Source: Ulvibacter sp047614245 (GTDB taxonomy: Bacteria > Bacteroidota > Bacteroidia > Flavobacteriales > Flavobacteriaceae). From it: a DNA stretch of 64,000 nucleotides. The first letter of the stretch is position 1. The number at the start of each line of letters is the position of its first letter. The position numbers were made by a program, and so were the translations under genes. The notes below the pieces were generated by a model that saw only the letters and a list, made by a program, of their open reading frames with translations, searched no databases and was not told the origin of the DNA. Positions 25,938 through 32,143 of the stretch are shown here, in pieces. Where the stretch lies: NCBI GenBank assembly GCA_047614245.1, contig JBLHIC010000001.1, positions 38,210 to 102,209 of the forward strand, written 5' to 3'.

Positions 25938-26230
25938 TCTACTATAAATTAGCGCAAAAAAAAAAACCTAGCCAATCGCACCAATATATTACGGGGATCA
26001 CACGGATATAAAATAATTCCAAAACTCGAAGTTATAAAAATATTTTCGTTTTCAATTAATGTTTATAATGAATAAAATGATTTCCGATGGCACGAGCAAT
26101 ATATTAGATTATCTCCCATATACAAATAATGTAGTATTTCTAGTTTTTAACTTTTCTCAATTTCAAATTTCTATGTTGAATCTATTTAAAGCATTATATC
26201 TTAATCGGTAAGTAAACAAAACCGTTTCCC
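25938..26230. other. Intergenic stretch at the left edge of the variable region
   Basis: About 290 bases without a recognised gene. It holds the upstream region of the T9SS cargo gene and an AT-rich 50-codon open frame (26059-26211, starting MFIMNKMISDG) that resembles nothing known to me and may be chance. Confidence 0.4.
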
Positions 26231-26657
26231 TTGGCTATAATCAACAAATCAAAGAACATAAAATTTGAAGATATTACTGCCAAATTAAAAAAAACAGAAC
26301 CAAGACTCTTATTCACATACCTTATCACTTACTACTTCTTTTGTCTGGCAATCAATTGGTTTTGTGTGGCATTAGAGATTGTAAGATTCCCCTTCTACTG
26401 GCAAGTCATTTCCGGTTACATTCTTTATATGAATCCAATTTCTATTTTATTAAAAAAAATCCTTTTTAACACAATATGCCTATGCAATAGGAGACATGGT
26501 TTTCCTTGAATTTAATGGTTCCGCCTTAAAAACCTCTTACACCTACCCAAATAATATACTGGATCAATGGCTTGGCACCTTTATATTTTCTTCAGGAATG
26601 GCCTTATTCTTTATTGGCTACTTTACACTATGTAATAATCTGAATTACAGACTTTAA
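26231..26657 (+). pseudogene. Frameshifted small membrane protein remnant
   Basis: An open frame with only a TTG start (26231) runs through hydrophobic helices (LLFTYLITYYFFCLAINWF) to an A8 run at 26452-26459. Removing one A joins it to a second frame that continues with clear membrane-protein character (AYAIGDMVFLEF, GTFIFSSGMALFFIGYF) and stops at 26655-26657. Together about 140 residues with three or four membrane segments. No family recognised. The lack of ATG and the frameshift point to a decaying gene, although a homopolymer sequencing error is possible. Confidence 0.5.
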
Positions 26658-26821
26658 GGCTCTATTCTTTGAAAAAAAAATACAAATAAATAATATAAAT
26701 ATTATCTTTCTTGTGGCAATTTAACTATGTTTGTTAGGTTATTGTAAGAAAAAACTGAATAATTTGTAGGATTTTTCCTTAATGTTTTATAGATTAGCCC
26801 CCTAATTTAAAATATATTAAG

Positions 26822-26944
26822 ATGAAAAAGCTAATGTTTATTTTCGCATTACTTGCATTAGTTGCAAGTTGTACCCCAGAATCATTAACAAGTGATGAGC
26901 AGCAACTCGACAAAGACAAATACGAAATTCCACCAAACGGATAG
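26822..26944 (+). CDS. Tiny lipoprotein (40 residues)
   Basis: A short gene: Met-Lys-Lys signal, hydrophobic core and lipobox ALVASC (Cys17), leaving a 24-residue mature peptide rich in acidic residues and ending EIPPNG. Very short lipoproteins of this design are common in flavobacteria, without known function. Its last 50 bases overlap the start of the next gene in a different frame, which would couple their translation. Confidence 0.6.
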   Translation: MKKLMFIFALLALVASCTPESLTSDEQQLDKDKYEIPPNG

Positions 26945-27410
26945 AAAAAAAAGCCTTCTCACAGGGGTGTTCCTGTCATTGTTAATAATAGCAACACCCT
27001 TTTTATTCTACATTTATAAATACGCCCCTGACGCGAAAGAATGGGACACGATTTTTGGCACCATACGAGCAAGCGGATTTAGCAATGTCCAGACCTATAT
27101 GCATGCCGTTTTTACCAAGTTTACATTTATATTACTTACTACTATCTGGTTCTTGACATCAAAGAATTGGTGGAAATATGCTATTCTCGTACCTCTTGTT
27201 ATGTTCTTGTTCCAGTTTATCGGCGTTTTGAACTATGAACTTCAATATATAGACGAAGTTGACTTTTGGTATTCCTTACCAATAATATTACCCATACTTA
27301 TCTTTCTTATCTACATTTCCTATAGAATTAGCAAAAATGAAAGTTATTCTTCAGATCTCATGACCGAAGTGGACGATGAGATTAAAAAGTTGAAGGGCGA
27401 AGATCTATAG
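26895..27410 (+). CDS. Membrane protein of unknown function
   Basis: A 171-residue protein from the ATG at 26895 (a GTG directly before it is also possible). Four probable membrane segments: LLTGVFLSLLIIATPFLFYI, FTFILLTTIWFLTS, YAILVPLVMFLFQFIGVL and LPIILPILIFLIYISY, then a charged cytoplasmic tail ending IKKLKGEDL. No family recognised. The start overlaps the end of the tiny lipoprotein gene, so the two look like one unit and may act together at the envelope. Confidence 0.65.
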   Translation: MSSNSTKTNTKFHQTDRKKSLLTGVFLSLLIIATPFLFYIYKYAPDAKEWDTIFGTIRASGFSNVQTYMHAVFTKFTFILLTTIWFLTSKNWWKYAILVPLVMFLFQFIGVLNYELQYIDEVDFWYSLPIILPILIFLIYISYRISKNESYSSDLMTEVDDEIKKLKGEDL

Positions 27411-27530
27411 TTTAGTCGTGTCCTACTAAGATGTAAGTCCCCTACAATATTAGGCATGAGACATAAAATACTATAGCATTGGAAATTGATCGTAGGCACA
27501 AGCAGCAAAAATCCTAGATTATAAGAGTGA

Positions 27531-27992
27531 ATATGGCCATGTGATAACCACGATAAAAAACTAAAGGACTTTAAAGCAAAGGCGAAAATTTTATTCCGAA
27601 TTCAAAAATTAGAAACTGATGAACATTTTGGCGACTTCAAAACGGTTGGCGATGGAATTAGAGAATTGCGAATAAATAATTTAATAAAGGCAGTAAATAA
27701 GTTAGAAAGAGATGAAAAAAAAGAGAAAGAAATAGTTAAAAGAGAAAGAAGGAGTGAGATAAACAAAGAAGAAAGAAAATATTTTTTAGAGAAATATGGC
27801 GAGAAGATATTTAACAAATTAGACAATGGTAAATATTGGATTGGAATGACCGAGGAAATGGTGCGGTTTTCACTTGGAAATCCAAAAGACATTAACAGAA
27901 GTACTGGCAGTTACGGTGTTCACGAACAATGGGTTTATAGTAATAGAAACTTATACTTTGAAAATGGAGTATTAACCTCCTATCAAAATTAA
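27531..27992 (+). pseudogene. Chimeric ORF: RelE-type toxin fragment joined to SmpA-like domain
   Basis: One uninterrupted frame of 153 codons without an ATG. Its first part (27555-27680) reads KKLKDFKAKAKILFRIQKL and HFGDFKTVGDGIRELRI, the N-terminal half of a RelE/HigB (Gp49-type) toxin; the second half with the catalytic strands is missing. Exactly after ELRI the sequence changes to a charged coil and then a small SmpA/BamE-like domain (GKYWIGMTEEMVRFSLGNP, EQWVYSNRNLYFENGVLTSY). This looks like a deletion junction between two genes. No antitoxin gene is seen. Any product would have to start at TTG 27666. Confidence 0.6.
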
Positions 27993-28034
27993 CTTTGATA
28001 CGACAAATGTCATATTCTAAGAATATAACAACTC
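27992..28034. repeat. 43-bp direct repeat, copy 1, with palindromic core
   Basis: Matches 28861-28903 at 38 of 43 positions; the last 31 bases differ at one position only. The core ATATTCT-A-AGAATAT is a perfect inverted repeat. It ends 27 bases before the lipoprotein start at 28062, where a promoter or operator would lie. Confidence 0.55.
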
Positions 28035-28061
28035 TTGGTTCTCTATTAATCTAAACCTATT

Positions 28062-28532
28062 ATGAAATATTTAAAGTTAATTCTTATCCTAATTATTACA
28101 TTAGGTTATACATCTTGTGGAGAAACCCAGGATAAAAAGGAGAGTAAAAAAGAAGTAGAATATTCTACTTCGAATGAAGAAGGCCCAGAATCTAAAATGC
28201 TAGGAATTTGGATAACCAGCTCACAAAGTTCTCAGGATATAATAACTTCTATTTTAACAATAGAAAAAGATGGAAGCATGATATCTGTAAATTACGTAGT
28301 ATCTAGCCTAGCTACTTTAAGTTCTAGGGAATTTAACTTCTTGGGAGAATACAATAAGGGAGTAATAAAACTAGGAGAAGAGAGATTTACGGATATAAAG
28401 TATTCAGAGAATAACAATGAAATATATTTCCAAGGAGATGCTTTCAGATATAAGGAAGCTATACCTAAAAAAGCAAAAAAAGAAAGTCCAGGGAAATTAC
28501 CTGAGCCAACTAAAAAAGAAAAAAAATATTAA
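28062..28532 (+). CDS. Lipoprotein of unknown function, probably truncated before an SH3 domain
   Basis: A 156-residue lipoprotein with lipobox LGYTSC (Cys19), an acidic linker, a lipocalin-like beta-rich core (MLGIWITSSQSS, FNFLGEYNKGVIKLG) and a Pro/Lys-rich tail. The tail ends in an A8 tract (28519-28526) followed by TAT TAA. In the -1 frame the DNA continues without a break into a bacterial SH3 domain ending at 28750. The intact gene therefore probably coded for about 228 residues. A_AAA_AAA is also a classical -1 slippery heptamer, so both forms may be made. Confidence 0.65.
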   Translation: MKYLKLILILIITLGYTSCGETQDKKESKKEVEYSTSNEEGPESKMLGIWITSSQSSQDIITSILTIEKDGSMISVNYVVSSLATLSSREFNFLGEYNKGVIKLGEERFTDIKYSENNNEIYFQGDAFRYKEAIPKKAKKESPGKLPEPTKKEKKY

Positions 28533-28750
28533 ATATTAATGTTGACAACCTAAGAGTAAGAACAAGTCCTAATTTAAACGGAGAAAAAATCGAGAATTTA
28601 GCTATTAATAGTAAAGTAGAACTTATTAGAAAATCAAAAGACCAGACCACCGTTACAATTAATGAAAAAGATATTACAGATTATTGGTATAAAATAAAAA
28701 CTAGAAATGGCAATATTGGTTGGATTCACGGATGTTGTTTCGATAAGTAA
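28533..28750 (+). pseudogene. Bacterial SH3 domain, detached by frameshift
   Basis: The -1 frame relative to the preceding lipoprotein encodes INVDNLRVRTSPNLNGEKI, then a stretch ending YWYKIKTRNGNIGWIHGCC, a typical bacterial SH3 domain as found at the C-terminus of flavobacterial lipoproteins, ending in TAA at 28748-28750. It has no good start of its own and no ribosome-binding context. One extra A in the A8 tract at 28519-28526 would fuse it to the lipoprotein. Confidence 0.6.
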
Positions 28751-28860
28751 TTGCAAAGCGTAATTACATCAAACGGATAAATTGTAAAATAAAAGTTAGA
28801 CTTATAACTCAACAGGAATATGATGTAATCAAAGAATAATACAATCAATAACACAATTTC

Positions 28861-28903
28861 ACTTTAAGACAGCAAATGTCATATTTTAAGAATATAACAA
28901 CTC
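28861..28903. repeat. 43-bp direct repeat, copy 2
   Basis: Second copy of the sequence at 27992-28034. The palindromic core has one change (ATATTTT-A-AGAATAT). No plus-strand gene follows within 1 kb, so this copy is probably left over from a duplication or deletion. The surrounding 28751-29000 holds no gene that I can see. Confidence 0.55.
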
Positions 28904-29000
28904 ATAATTTTGCATCATTAATTCTCAGTTAATTTGGAGAAAGAAAGACGTTGGTCGGGTTCGCCGCTTCAAGCTCTATTGGGAAATAGTTTTAGGCATA

Positions 29001-29822
29001 TTACCCCAAATTGTCTTTGTAACCTGTCCAAAATTTGCCTGTATCTTCTATTTTTGATATAATTTTTGTTTTTTCTTGTGTAACTCGTAATCTTAGTGTG
29101 TAACCATTCGGATCGTCTAATAAACGATTATTAATATGTTTAACTCTTTGGGCGTTATTCAGGAAGTGACCACCTATATCATATTGTTTCCAATGAGCTA
29201 CAAACTCGTCATAATACATTGGAGTTTTTCTACGAGTAAGGTGATGATGATACTCATGAACTAATATACTCATGAACTTAACATCTGCCTTTACGTCACG
29301 CTGAATGGCAGCAAGGCCATTATTGAAGAAGTCAAATTTACTTCTATTTATCATTAGCGTACCCTGTCCCCTAACCTCCATGTTAGATGTGCCTGAATCA
29401 GTAAAGATTATGTTATATTTTGCGCCCCCTAATAGATTTTTCCAACCCTGCATTGAGTTCATTAATAAATATTTGCCTTGTCCAGAATATTCATCAATCA
29501 GGAATGATATTTTAGCAATATCTAAATCACGTTTCATTTCTTTTTCAAGAGCGGCTACAGCTTCTTTTTGCGCCGTTTTCCCCTCATTGTAACCCGCCTT
29601 ATTAAATAATATAATTTTGTTATGCTTACTACTTTTGTTTTTGTCTATAGCCTGTTGGAGTTCTACAAGTGCATTTCTACCTTGAGTATTAATATAGGTT
29701 GGCGTATTAGGGACAATCCTGTTATAAGCCTCTAATCGTTTGCAAATTGCAGAATAAGTGCTGCCCCTAGAGTTTGAAGGTTGTCCTCCTTCTTGAGTAA
29801 AAGACATTAATTGATAATTCAT
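29001..29822 (-). CDS. Zincin-like metalloprotease-fold protein of unknown function
   Basis: A 273-residue protein not recognised as a named family. The key motif is HEYHH in FMSILVHEYHHHLTRR near residue 194, a zinc-protease HExxH site, followed about 14 residues later by DEFVAHW, whose Glu could be the third ligand. There is no signal peptide, membrane segment or T9SS domain, so it acts in the cytoplasm or is exported by a contractile or other device. Such small zincins occur among effectors and toxins of mobile regions, but nothing adjacent shows a delivery system. Transcribed opposite to the other island genes. Confidence 0.6.
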   Translation of the reverse strand: MNYQLMSFTQEGGQPSNSRGSTYSAICKRLEAYNRIVPNTPTYINTQGRNALVELQQAIDKNKSSKHNKIILFNKAGYNEGKTAQKEAVAALEKEMKRDLDIAKISFLIDEYSGQGKYLLMNSMQGWKNLLGGAKYNIIFTDSGTSNMEVRGQGTLMINRSKFDFFNNGLAAIQRDVKADVKFMSILVHEYHHHLTRRKTPMYYDEFVAHWKQYDIGGHFLNNAQRVKHINNRLLDDPNGYTLRLRVTQEKTKIISKIEDTGKFWTGYKDNLG

Positions 29823-30137
29823 ACTAATCTTTCTATGTTATTTGAGTAGCTGACTTTGAGTAGTTAGTATCTCATATAAATATTTATTGATAACAATATA
29901 TACATTATACACCATTCTGAAAAATCAATGGCGATGAAATATGCTAAAAAAGTAACTGCTGGTCTAAATAAATTATCTGAAGAGATTAAATCTGGAATAC
30001 AACAAGATTTTAAAACAAATGATCGTTGGTAGTATAAATCAATAACAACACTTTGTTTGAAACCCTTGCATTCACTTGTAAGGGTTTTTTTTTATATCTT
30101 TAGGATCGCACCTCTCCCCTATTTAACACTTCAAGTA
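29823..30137. other. Island intergenic stretch with one tiny open frame
   Basis: Holds a 34-codon open frame at 29928-30032 (starts MAMKYAKKVTAGLN, ends KTNDRW) of unknown status, possibly the end of a lost gene, and a terminator hairpin at 30061-30093. No other gene seen. Confidence 0.35.
30061..30093 (+). terminator. Intrinsic terminator before the three-gene cassette
   Basis: AACCCTT (30061-30067) pairs with AAGGGTT (30080-30086), followed by a T9 run. It follows the tiny open frame at 29928-30032, which suggests that a transcribed gene once ended here. Confidence 0.7.
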
Positions 30138-30371
30138 ATGACACTCAGAGATTTTGAAAAGCTAAACCATAGTGACCGCTACGATGTGAATATGGACTAT
30201 GCCGAGTTTATTTGCGTCCACTCAGTCTCAGGGAAAAAATATTTACTTTATTCACGAGGCAATTTCTATATTGAGCAAGAATGGGATTATCCAGACAAAA
30301 GAATATTAGAGAGAAGAGCTTTTACTTCTGATAATGCTTCGCTTGACACATACAATAGTCTCACTTTATAA
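30138..30371 (+). CDS. Small protein of unknown function, first gene of cassette
   Basis: A 77-residue soluble protein from the ATG at 30138 (MTLRDFEKLNHSDRYDV); an in-frame TTG upstream at 30057 overlaps the terminator hairpin and is not preferred. No motif recognised; beta-rich centre (FICVHSVSGKKYLLY). Its stop lies 3 bases before the next gene, so the two are an operon. No relation to a known antitoxin or restriction subunit could be seen. Confidence 0.5.
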   Translation: MTLRDFEKLNHSDRYDVNMDYAEFICVHSVSGKKYLLYSRGNFYIEQEWDYPDKRILERRAFTSDNASLDTYNSLTL

Positions 30372-30374
30372 ATT

Positions 30375-30686
30375 ATGAAAAAACAACACAAAAAGAGTAA
30401 AGAAAAGAATAAACCACAATTCACCGACGAAGAAGTCTATACACCGACACTAGATATAGGTGCCCTACTAAATGACCCTGCAATTGAGGCAGCCTATCAA
30501 AAACACTACAAAGGTGACAAGCTTTACCAAGAAACAACAAGCGATACGGAAGAGACGTTTCCTAGCTTTTCAACTAAAAAGCTCGAACTCACTTTAAAAG
30601 TAATACGTGGTGGCAATGAACCAGGTGAAACACAACGTGTGGGAGATAAAATTGAAAAAGAATTGAATAGAAGGAAACAATTATAA
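30375..30686 (+). CDS. Small charged protein of unknown function, second gene of cassette
   Basis: A 103-residue, lysine- and glutamate-rich protein (starts MKKQHKKSKEKNKPQF). Two polar halves are joined by TPTLDIGALLNDPAIE; the C-terminal half contains LELTLKVIRGGNEPGE and ends in a charged helix. No family recognised. Three bases after the previous gene and 25 bases before the GIY-YIG nuclease, on the same strand. Confidence 0.5.
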   Translation: MKKQHKKSKEKNKPQFTDEEVYTPTLDIGALLNDPAIEAAYQKHYKGDKLYQETTSDTEETFPSFSTKKLELTLKVIRGGNEPGETQRVGDKIEKELNRRKQL

Positions 30687-30711
30687 GTTAATCATTAATC
30701 GAATCTAAGTA

Positions 30712-31110
30712 ATGAATTTCCAAAATATCATAAATGACATAACTAATCAAGCAATTGCTGAATTAGAGAAATCTCCAGTTTTTCAAAGAACAAATGAGGA
30801 TAGGCTAAAAGCTGTTGGAAATATTTATTTTTTATATTCTAATGAGAATCTAAAATACATTGGACAAAGACAAGCAAACGGAATAAAAACTAGACTTTCT
30901 CAACATCTTTTTGGAAAATCATACTCTGAAGACAATAACAATGTTCAAAACGGAACAGTATCTAAATGGAATAAAGTAAATGAAGAACTCGAAAAAGGAA
31001 AAAAAATAACTTTTAGAACAATTCACATTAAACCAGACAGCTTGCGAACAACTATTGAATTAGAATTAATTAACTATTTCAAGCCAAAGTGGAACATTCA
31101 AGGAAAATAA
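30712..31110 (+). CDS. Small GIY-YIG nuclease-domain protein
   Basis: A 132-residue protein consisting of a short helical N-terminus and one GIY-YIG domain (about residues 33-130). Visible signature: GNIYFLYSNENLKYIGQRQ (the IY and YIG strands), Arg in TRLSQHL, a Glu in TIELELINYFKPKWN, and the terminal Asn. Such domains cut DNA in homing endonucleases, repair enzymes and some restriction systems. No DNA-binding partner domain is fused. It is the last gene of a three-gene run within the island and abuts an integrase fragment. Confidence 0.72.
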   Translation: MNFQNIINDITNQAIAELEKSPVFQRTNEDRLKAVGNIYFLYSNENLKYIGQRQANGIKTRLSQHLFGKSYSEDNNNVQNGTVSKWNKVNEELEKGKKITFRTIHIKPDSLRTTIELELINYFKPKWNIQGK

Positions 31111-31118
31111 CATAACAG

Positions 31119-31217
31119 TTAATCCAGTAGGGAAAACAATATATCCTTTTCAGCTTGCGTAATTCCTAGATAGCTCTTTGTAGTTATTGGGCTACTATGG
31201 TTTAACACCGATAAAGA
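31119..31217 (-). pseudogene. C-terminal fragment of a tyrosine recombinase (integrase)
   Basis: Read on the minus strand, 32 codons give VLNHSSPITTKSYLGITQAE, the final catalytic segment of a phage-type integrase: the box II LxHSS and the nucleophile Tyr of the SYLGI motif. A stop codon lies directly upstream in frame, and no further integrase is found. This is the remnant of the enzyme that inserted the island, pointing towards the tRNA genes 430 bp away. Confidence 0.75.
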
Positions 31218-31367
31218 TTAATAGTTAATTTCTATTAATTAAATACAGAACGATTTACAGAGCGGAAAATCTAATAGTTAGAATGTATTAGATAAGAATA
31301 ATTGATTAATCAACTTTTTACAACTTCAATTAATTGATCTTTTTTAATCTTTTAGAGAATCGTTAAC

Positions 31368-31497
31368 AATCTTTTTCGATTCAATAGTTGATTTGTATTG
31401 ATTCTAAGAAATTGAACTCAATCTTTTTCAAACTTTAATTAATTAAAGTTTATTAATAATCTTTTTTAATTCAGTTAAATGATTTATACTGATAATC
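31368..31497. repeat. AT-rich degenerate direct repeats around a palindrome
   Basis: AATCTTTTT followed by similar 30-bp sequences starts at 31368 and again at 31458 (offset 90), with further AATCTTTT copies near 31349 and 31420. Between them AAACTTTAATT and its reverse complement form a perfect 22-bp palindrome (31430-31451). The 31111-31644 gap otherwise holds only the integrase fragment and a terminator. It could be arm-type integrase sites or simply decayed DNA. Confidence 0.4.
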
Positions 31498-31600
31498 ATT
31501 AATGATGTTTTTTACACGGGAAAAAGAAGCAACTAAAAAAGCTAAAAACCTATACTTTTTTAGAATGGTTTAGTAAATGTTTAGTAAATCATAAATAAAA

Positions 31601-31638
31601 AAACCTCAACAATCTAATAAATAGAGAGTTAAGGTTTT
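31601..31638 (-). terminator. Terminator of the tRNA transcript
   Basis: AAACCTCAAC (31601-31610) pairs with GTTAAGGTTT (31629-31638) with one mismatch. Read on the minus strand the hairpin ends in a run of T, 7 bases beyond tRNA-Leu, so it fits an intrinsic terminator. Confidence 0.6.
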
Positions 31639-31644
31639 CTAAAG

Positions 31645-31728
31645 TACTGATGGCGGGACTTGAACCCGCACGCCCCAAAGAGCACAGGATTTTAAGTCCG
31701 GCGTGTCTACCAATTCCACCACATCAGC
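31645..31728 (-). tRNA. tRNA-Leu (anticodon UAA)
   Basis: An 84-nt class II tRNA on the minus strand. The acceptor arms GCTGATG and CATCAGT pair (one G-U), the D-loop has GGTAGA, the anticodon loop reads ACTTAAAAT with anticodon TAA, a long variable arm follows, and the T-arm contains GGTTCAAGTCC. CCA is not encoded. Confidence 0.93.
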
Positions 31729-31808
31729 ATCATTCGATTACAGACTGTAATCGGGTAGTTTATTATTTCACAAAGTTAATACAAAAAGCAATCACTTTGC
31801 ATGAAATG

Positions 31809-31832
31809 GAGCGAAAAACGGGATTCGAACCC
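31809..31832. repeat. Duplicated 3' end of tRNA-Gly (att-like site)
   Basis: The 24 bases 31809-31832 are identical to 31919-31942, which form the T-arm and acceptor end of the intact tRNA-Gly. The copy lacks anticodon and D-arms. Integrases that use tRNA genes leave just such a duplicate of the 3' end. Only 86 bases now separate the two copies. Confidence 0.7.
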
Positions 31833-31867
31833 CTGCCTATGACGGCAGGCAGGCGCGACCCGGTCGC
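31832..31867. repeat. Two adjoining small hairpins
   Basis: CCTGCC (31832-31837) pairs with GGCAGG (31844-31849), and GCGACC (31855-31860) with GGTCGC (31862-31867). The CCTGCC/GGCAGG unit resembles a dispersed intergenic repeat of Bacteroidota. It lies directly beside the duplicated tRNA end. Confidence 0.45.
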
Positions 31868-31919
31868 ATCACTCAATAATAAGACAAAATTAACTATTAT
31901 CTTAAAAAAATATTTCCAG

Positions 31920-31992
31920 AGCGAAAAACGGGATTCGAACCCGCGACCTCCACCTTGGCAAGGTGGCGCTCTACCAGCTGAGCTATTTTCGC
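31920..31992 (-). tRNA. tRNA-Gly (anticodon GCC)
   Basis: A 73-nt tRNA on the minus strand. Acceptor arms GCGAAAA and TTTTCGC pair fully, the D-arm is AGCTCAGCTGGTAGAGC, the anticodon stem CCACC/GGTGG holds loop TTGCCAA with anticodon GCC, and the T-arm is CGGGTTCGAATCCCG. CCA is not encoded. Its 3' end is duplicated 110 bases away. Confidence 0.95.
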
Positions 31993-32143
31993 AGAATGTA
32001 ATGAACGTCGCTTCAATAAAAAAGCAAGCCTACCCTTTTTGGCAAGCAGGTGCAAATTTAAACCTTTTTAATAAACCTGAAAGTAAAAAAGAAGTAATTT
32101 TTAATCAGAAACCGTAGCGCTATTACGATGAGCAGGATACCCT

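Noticed and set aside
27411..27530. A transposase remnant between the membrane gene and the RelE fragment
   Set aside because: I looked for transposase motifs and terminal inverted repeats on both strands and saw none.
31800..31870. A third tRNA gene
   Set aside because: Only the T-arm and acceptor end match; there is no D-arm or anticodon stem and the acceptor cannot pair, so it is a partial duplicate.
31650..32117. A 155-codon open frame on the plus strand across the tRNA region
   Set aside because: It runs antisense through tRNA-Leu, the duplicated tRNA-Gly end and tRNA-Gly; its apparent motifs are reverse tRNA sequence.
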